The notes under the pieces: generated by a model
Database searches by the model: none
What the model saw: the letters and a program-made list of their open reading frames with translations, nothing else
What the model was told of the DNA's origin: nothing
Program-made: the position numbers and the translations under genes
Assembly (NCBI GenBank): GCA_021773035.1
Contig: JAJFKU010000044.1
Location: 62,001 to 126,000 of the forward strand
Source: Woeseiaceae bacterium
GTDB lineage: Bacteria; Pseudomonadota; Gammaproteobacteria; Steroidobacterales; Woeseiaceae
DNA: 64,000 nucleotides
Reading direction: 5' to 3'
Shown: piece after piece, positions 60,326 to 64,000 of the stretch
Numbering within the stretch: position 1 is the stretch's first letter
Layout: each line of letters opens with the position of its first letter

Positions 60326-61111
60326 ATGACCATCGACACGAGGCTGTACGCCTGGGCCCGCCCACTGGACATCGATAAATGGGTAGACCACACCTGGGTC
60401 ACCGACTACACGCCCGCCTCGACCTACCCGAACATCGCGGCAGTCGTTGCAGCGGACAAGAACTACTGGTTCTGCTGGGGAACGTTTCACGACGATAACT
60501 ATCGCGATATCGGCGACGACGGTGCAGACTCGGCGGTCGCGAAATGTCTTGTGAAACCCAATGATGCCGCTGCCCATGGCACAATTGCCCGCTATGCGAT
60601 CGACGGCGTCTGCCACCAGCTGGCCAACCAGGTGTTGTACTCGACGCAGGCTAAGATGGTCGTACGGCAGGCGAATGGCTACGGCATCAGCCAGTTTTTG
60701 TACGGCACCTACGGCAGGCAGCACGCGGCGTGGGCCAATCGGGTTGGCATCTGTATTTCTGCCGAGAGTGGGACAGTGGACGATTTTGAAAAACAACTGA
60801 TGCAGACGCTCGGCGACAGTGCATCACCGGAGAAGGTCGAAGCTTTGCTGGAGATACAGGCGGATTTTCGTGCCGCAATGGACGATATGGGTCAGCGACT
60901 GTATGTGGATAACCCGGCGGAAGGCGCCGGGGCGATCAATACGCATATCACGAGTTTGATGACGCGGGCGCACACGATTCTCGGAGACGAGGGCTTCAAA
61001 ACTGTCTTCGGAACCGAGATGCGGGCGATGTTTGGGCTCGTGGACCCGGAGATGTTCGCCGCGTCCGAGGCTGAGTTCGCGAAAAGCCTGAACACACAGT
61101 CTGACGAGTAG
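60326..61111 (+). CDS. Uncharacterised 261-residue protein with a Cys-His motif
   Basis: I do not recognise this family with certainty. The start follows GGAAGGAAAGAGCG. There is no signal peptide or TM segment. The N-terminal half holds a conserved-looking stretch AHGTIARYAIDGVCHQLANQ followed by VLYSTQAKMVVRQANGYGIS and QFLYGTYGRQHAAW; the C-terminal half is helical and acidic (VEALLEIQADFRAAMDDMGQ). The Cys-His pair in GVCHQ could be catalytic, as in thiol hydrolases, but this is a guess. It follows the D-aminoacylase terminator and precedes a membrane acyltransferase-like gene by 9 bp. Confidence 0.7.
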   Translation: MTIDTRLYAWARPLDIDKWVDHTWVTDYTPASTYPNIAAVVAADKNYWFCWGTFHDDNYRDIGDDGADSAVAKCLVKPNDAAAHGTIARYAIDGVCHQLANQVLYSTQAKMVVRQANGYGISQFLYGTYGRQHAAWANRVGICISAESGTVDDFEKQLMQTLGDSASPEKVEALLEIQADFRAAMDDMGQRLYVDNPAEGAGAINTHITSLMTRAHTILGDEGFKTVFGTEMRAMFGLVDPEMFAASEAEFAKSLNTQSDE

Positions 61112-61120
61112 GTACGGCTT

Positions 61121-62155
61121 TTGCGACTTGAAGGTCTCGACCTTGCCCGATTCCTGGCGTTCGTCGGCATGGTTATCGTCAATTTCAAGATCGTCATGGG
61201 CGCGGGCGATGACGGTGGTGCGCTCAGCGTCTTCACGGCCGCGCTCGAAGGCAGGGCGGCCGCGACTTTCGTCGTGCTGGCGGGAATCGGTCTCGGCTTA
61301 TCGGCCTTGCGGGGAGACCAGGTGCGAACCGTCTCTGTTTCACTCGCACGCGCTGCGTTCCTGCTACTGATCGGCTTACTGAATACGCTCGTCTTCCCCG
61401 CCGACATCCTGCACTACTACGCGTTCTACTTTTTGTTCGGCGTGTTTCTTCTGCCGCTACGGACGCGCTCGCTGGTGGCGGTTATCATTATGCTGAACGT
61501 ATTTTTCCTGGCGATGATCCTGGTCCTCGACTACGACAAGGGCTGGAACTGGGATGATCTGAGCTATACGGGTTTCTGGACGCCGGCAGGCTTCGTGCGG
61601 AACTTGTTCTTTAACGGTTGGCACCCGGTGTTTCCGTGGCTCGGGTTTCTGCTGTTTGGAATTGTGCTTGGGCGGATGTCCTTGTCCGTGCGGGTAACGC
61701 AGTACCGCCTGATGATGTTCGGATCGGTTGCCATTATCGTTGCGGAAGTTTCCTGCCACTTTCTTTCTGCTTCGCTCGCGAGCATTGACCCTGAGCTTGC
61801 TGTGCTGGCGACCACGGAGCCTGTGCCGCCAATGCCACTTTATACGCTGGCAGGTATCGGCGCTGCATCGCTCGTCATTGGCTTTTGCCTGCGTATCGCC
61901 GGTTGGTTTGATCGAATTGGGTTACTTCGGCTGGTGGCACCGGCGGGCAGGCAGACGCTGACGCTTTATATTGCGCATATTCTGCTGGGCATGGGAACGC
62001 TTGAAGCGCTTGGGATGATTGGTGGGCAGACGCTGCTTACGGCTGTCGTGTCCGCGGCAATATTCTGCTTGTTCGCGCTTGTCTATGCGCTGTTGTGGTC
62101 GCGGTGGTTTAAGCGTGGACCGATTGAGGCGCTGATGCGGAGGGTGGCGGGTTAG
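61121..62155 (+). CDS. DUF418/heparan-alpha-glucosaminide acetyltransferase-like membrane protein
   Basis: The protein has 344 residues from a TTG start, with 9-10 hydrophobic segments. The N-terminal RLEGLDLARFLAFVGMVIVN matches the conserved opening of DUF1624/DUF418 proteins (GxDxxRGxA..G). IGLGLSALRGDQ and FPADILHYYAFYFLFGVFLL follow, and the C-terminal LLWSRWFKRGPIEALMRRVA is the DUF418 signature (W...GPLE.L.R). Such proteins are thought to move acyl groups across the inner membrane, but few have been tested. It is 9 bp after the previous gene and probably co-transcribed. Confidence 0.82.
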   Translation: MRLEGLDLARFLAFVGMVIVNFKIVMGAGDDGGALSVFTAALEGRAAATFVVLAGIGLGLSALRGDQVRTVSVSLARAAFLLLIGLLNTLVFPADILHYYAFYFLFGVFLLPLRTRSLVAVIIMLNVFFLAMILVLDYDKGWNWDDLSYTGFWTPAGFVRNLFFNGWHPVFPWLGFLLFGIVLGRMSLSVRVTQYRLMMFGSVAIIVAEVSCHFLSASLASIDPELAVLATTEPVPPMPLYTLAGIGAASLVIGFCLRIAGWFDRIGLLRLVAPAGRQTLTLYIAHILLGMGTLEALGMIGGQTLLTAVVSAAIFCLFALVYALLWSRWFKRGPIEALMRRVAG

Positions 62156-62171
62156 TTAGTCCGAGTTAAAA

Positions 62172-62186
62172 AGGGGTCTGACCCCT
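62172..62186. repeat. Short REP-like palindrome
   Basis: AGGGGTC-T-GACCCCT is a 7-bp palindrome preceded by AAAAA, sharing the GGGGTC core of the REP-like elements. It lies between the convergent DUF418-like and lipoprotein genes. Confidence 0.6.
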
Positions 62187-62190
62187 AATT

Positions 62191-62625
62191 CTAGTCGCTC
62201 TCCACTTCAACCCATTCGCCGTTTTGATTACTAACCCATTTCCTGTCACCCATAGAAATATCGGTTCCTGCAGGCAGATCCGTCAACTCGAGGAGGTTTG
62301 ACGACAACCCGAACTTTTGCTCGAGCTCCTTGATATAGACGGTCGCACCTGATGCAGAGTCCGCAACCCGGATAACCTCACCCGTTTTCCCGGAAATATG
62401 CAGGTCGTCGGTGATCTCCGATGGCACTATCCGGACCCTGTCACCGATTGATACGGGCAAGAGACGTAAAGCTTCGCTCGGTGAAGACGCCCTGGTTAAA
62501 ACGCGTGGTGGTGACTCGTCCAGCACATCGCTGCGACTCGTTTCGCGATCTTCGTCGTCGACTGAATCACTGCACGAAATAAAGGGCAGGAGAAGGCAAA
62601 CTGACAATGCGACGCGTATATACAT
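62191..62625 (-). CDS. Small putative lipoprotein
   Basis: The protein has 144 residues from the ATG at 62625, after AGGAGCGGTACCA. The signal is MYIRVALSVCLLLPFISCSD with a lipobox FISC (Cys 18). An acidic linker (DSVDDEDRETSRSDVLDESP) follows, then a beta-rich C-terminal part (GDRVRIVPSEITDDLHISGK, TGEVIRVADSASGATVYIKE) resembling SH3/KOW-like barrels. Function unknown. A REP-like palindrome lies only ~20 bp upstream of the start. Confidence 0.72.
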   Translation of the reverse strand: MYIRVALSVCLLLPFISCSDSVDDEDRETSRSDVLDESPPRVLTRASSPSEALRLLPVSIGDRVRIVPSEITDDLHISGKTGEVIRVADSASGATVYIKELEQKFGLSSNLLELTDLPAGTDISMGDRKWVSNQNGEWVEVESD

Positions 62626-62646
62626 TGGTACCGCTCCTGTGCTCAT

Positions 62647-62667
62647 AAGTGGGGTCAGACCGCACTT
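62647..62667. repeat. REP-like palindrome with AAGTG arms
   Basis: AAGTGgGGTC-A-GACCgCACTT is a 10-bp palindrome with one G/G mismatch. It joins the GGGGTCAGAC core to a CGCACTT arm also found at 63356-63397. It sits in the leader or promoter of the lipoprotein gene. Confidence 0.65.
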
Positions 62668-62928
62668 TATCTCAGAGATCCGTTAAACAGCAGTTCGCCA
62701 CCCAGTTATTTCCCGTTGCTCTTCAAGTTCTTCCAAGCAACGCCCACAGCATCGTGCTATAAGAATCGGACCGAAGAGGGGTTGGAGCCCCTCGACGGCC
62801 CTAACCATAGCCAGCAAAAACGGTGCTGAAGATGGCTGACAGCAATGCTATCAGAGGAAAACACGATCGCCCGCCCGGGTGTCACGTTTTTTCGTGCCCA
62901 CGCTGGCCTCAACACGAGGACCAGGATC

Positions 62929-63336
62929 ATGAAACCCGCTGTAAACCCCACTTATTCGACTTGCCCACTGTATGTACTCAAACCTGCGCCTGAGCGGAAA
63001 CTCCGCGAAGAAACCGAGTTTTACGTTCCGGAACTGCTAACCGACGCGGACTACGACGTGGATCACAAGGCGTATGCCGCTTTCGAAGAACACGACCAAC
63101 ACGTCCACAAAGCCCAGGGTCCGGTCGGCGATGCCTGGAACCTCGCCAGCCTGATGCGCTCGGCGATCGGCTACGAGTACGACGACCGCGCCATGCAGAC
63201 CGACGCGGGCTTGAAGGTGATCGAGAAGAAGCTCGCTAAGGCGCACGATCGCATCGATCGGCTGGGGAGTCGTTACAAGAACCTGTTTTTTGCGTACTGC
63301 GTTCTCAAGGCTAAACACGATCGAGACGCTGGTTAG
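62929..63336 (+). CDS. Uncharacterised 135-residue protein
   Basis: The ATG at 62929 follows CCAGGATC; an upstream ATG at 62845 is in frame but lacks a ribosome site. No signal or TM segment. The sequence is charged and largely helical (DYDVDHKAYAAFEEHDQHVH, GDAWNLASLMRSAIGYEYDD, LKVIEKKLAKAHDRIDRLGS), ending in YKNLFFAYCVLKAKHDRDAG. I do not recognise the family. It is bracketed by REP-like palindromes. Confidence 0.6.
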   Translation: MKPAVNPTYSTCPLYVLKPAPERKLREETEFYVPELLTDADYDVDHKAYAAFEEHDQHVHKAQGPVGDAWNLASLMRSAIGYEYDDRAMQTDAGLKVIEKKLAKAHDRIDRLGSRYKNLFFAYCVLKAKHDRDAG

Positions 63337-63350
63337 GCTCTGTATATTTT

Positions 63351-63415
63351 GGATCCGACCGCACTTTTGTGGGTAGCCCAATAAACTAAAGTGCGGTTCG
63401 ACCCCTATTTTTTTC
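63351..63415 (+). terminator. REP-like hairpin with T-run, likely terminator of the 62929 gene
   Basis: ACCGCACTTT (63358-63367) and AAAGTGCGGT (63388-63397) pair around a 20-nt loop; CGACCCC and TATTTTTTTC follow. It begins ~15 bp past the upstream gene's stop. The CGCACTTT arm matches the palindrome at 62647-62667. Confidence 0.65.
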
Positions 63416-63435
63416 TGTGAGTTCGATCCCTATTC

Positions 63436-63954
63436 TCATTCTTGAACTTGGTCGGTATTGGCGTAGTCGCAATTCAACGCCTCAGCACCGCCGAAGAACA
63501 ACTGCTTCTTACTATCGTCAAGCTCGATACGCCACGCCCACAGGAAATCCAAGCACTGTCGCCCGTGTTTCGTCTGCAGTGACGGATACCAATCTCCTAC
63601 ATTGACATCAAAGTAGGACGCGTCGCCGACTGCTATGTGAATATTTGGCTTGTTCGAATCTCCGTGCCAAGTTACACCTTCTACTTCATCACCTACAGCG
63701 TTCAATAGAACCATTCGAAAAAATGGAGGAACCGTTCGATGACGATAGATGAGCACTTCATCAGCTGAGGTATTCTTGACCGTCACACGAAACACATAGG
63801 GTTTGATAAATCCCCCAACAACAGTAACTGGCGAATTCAGCTGCTTCCCAGCGCTTTGATCCATGGTCTCTGCTGAACAGTCCGCGGATTGCATAATACA
63901 AAGGCTAAGTAACATGTATATCATCGATTCTGCAAGAGTTGGTGCGTTCATCAT
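63436..63954 (-). CDS. Uncharacterised exported protein
   Basis: The protein has 172 residues, with AAGGGCAGAA before two consecutive ATG codons. The N-terminus AESMIYMLLSLCIMQSADCS looks like a signal peptide (cleavage near CSA-E). The mature part is beta-rich (PVTVVGGFIKPYVFRVTVKN, ADEVLIYRHRTVPPFFRMVL) with several aromatics and two Cys near the end (RQCLDFLWAWRIELDDSKKQ, ALNCDYAN). No family recognised; the first part resembles an immunoglobulin-like domain for extracellular use, a weak impression. Confidence 0.6.
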   Translation of the reverse strand: MMNAPTLAESMIYMLLSLCIMQSADCSAETMDQSAGKQLNSPVTVVGGFIKPYVFRVTVKNTSADEVLIYRHRTVPPFFRMVLLNAVGDEVEGVTWHGDSNKPNIHIAVGDASYFDVNVGDWYPSLQTKHGRQCLDFLWAWRIELDDSKKQLFFGGAEALNCDYANTDQVQE

Positions 63955-64000
63955 TTCTGCCCTTCTTTCGCGTGTTTGAGTTGCTTATCTAAATCGCGGA

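Noticed and set aside
62776..62793. Small hairpin GAGGGG/CCCCTC
   Set aside because: A 6-bp stem without a T-run or a partner elsewhere; expected by chance in GC-rich DNA.
1..64000. CRISPR arrays, tRNA/rRNA genes, prophage or complete insertion sequences
   Set aside because: No regularly spaced repeats, cloverleaf-like or rRNA-like stretches, integrases or transposase genes were found on reading both strands.

Overview
The window is about 64 kb of gene-dense, moderately GC-rich DNA. It reads as the chromosome of a free-living, probably marine or sediment, heterotrophic gammaproteobacterium. Pointers are four large TonB-dependent receptors (TBDRs), a chitin/N-acetylglucosamine (GlcNAc) locus of the Xanthomonas/Shewanella/Caulobacter style (SapC, tryptophan-halogenase-like proteins, LacI and GntR regulators), cytochrome-c-dependent NO reductase, and REP-like palindromes. 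A Woeseiaceae-like or related lineage would fit, but no rRNA or tRNA is present to test this. No phage, integrase, complete insertion sequence or CRISPR array was seen.

Layout. 1-12.5 kb: two modules on the minus strand. Each has a LysR regulator, a large TBDR and peptidases (PepA plus an S9 peptidase cut by the window edge; a secreted M20 peptidase). They look like peptide-scavenging units. 12.5-21.5 kb: a CadC-like membrane regulator with TPR-like repeats, a short truncated-looking DUF4097-like protein, a kinase/aminotransferase fusion, NnrU, TerB, an MscS channel, and between the last two a pair of hairpins that share one loop but have unrelated stems.

21.6-39.3 kb: a complete chitin/GlcNAc utilisation locus, all on the minus strand. 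Order of transcription: GntR regulator, NagB-II, NagA, GNAT; then TBDR, SapC, two FAD-dependent halogenases, GH18 chitinase lipoprotein, GH20 hexosaminidase, sodium/solute symporter, LacI regulator and GlcNAc kinase. The proposed flow is chitin to oligosaccharides (GH18), outer-membrane uptake (TBDR), GlcNAc release (GH20), inner-membrane import (symporter), phosphorylation (kinase), then NagA and NagB-II to fructose-6-P. Three copies of a LacI-type palindrome lie on two sigma70-like promoters with identical geometry, which ties the TBDR-halogenase operon and the kinase into one regulon.

39.4-48.4 kb: a secreted metallo-beta-lactamase-fold protein, an Lrp/AsnC regulator divergent from norCB, small conserved proteins, a 1235-residue DUF3857/transglutaminase-like/TPR protein and a membrane-anchored cytochrome c5. 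48.5-60.2 kb: a TBDR and CapA-like metallophosphatase diverge from a LysR gene. That gene is followed by an M14 carboxypeptidase lipoprotein, a LysA-like PLP decarboxylase, an NhaC-type antiporter and a D-aminoacylase lipoprotein, together suggesting use of peptides with D-amino acids or gamma-glutamyl bonds. 60.3-64 kb: poorly characterised small proteins among several REP-like palindromes; one such palindrome supplies the last codons and stop of the D-aminoacylase.

Sequences were read by eye. Family assignments rest on recognisable motifs, not database searches.
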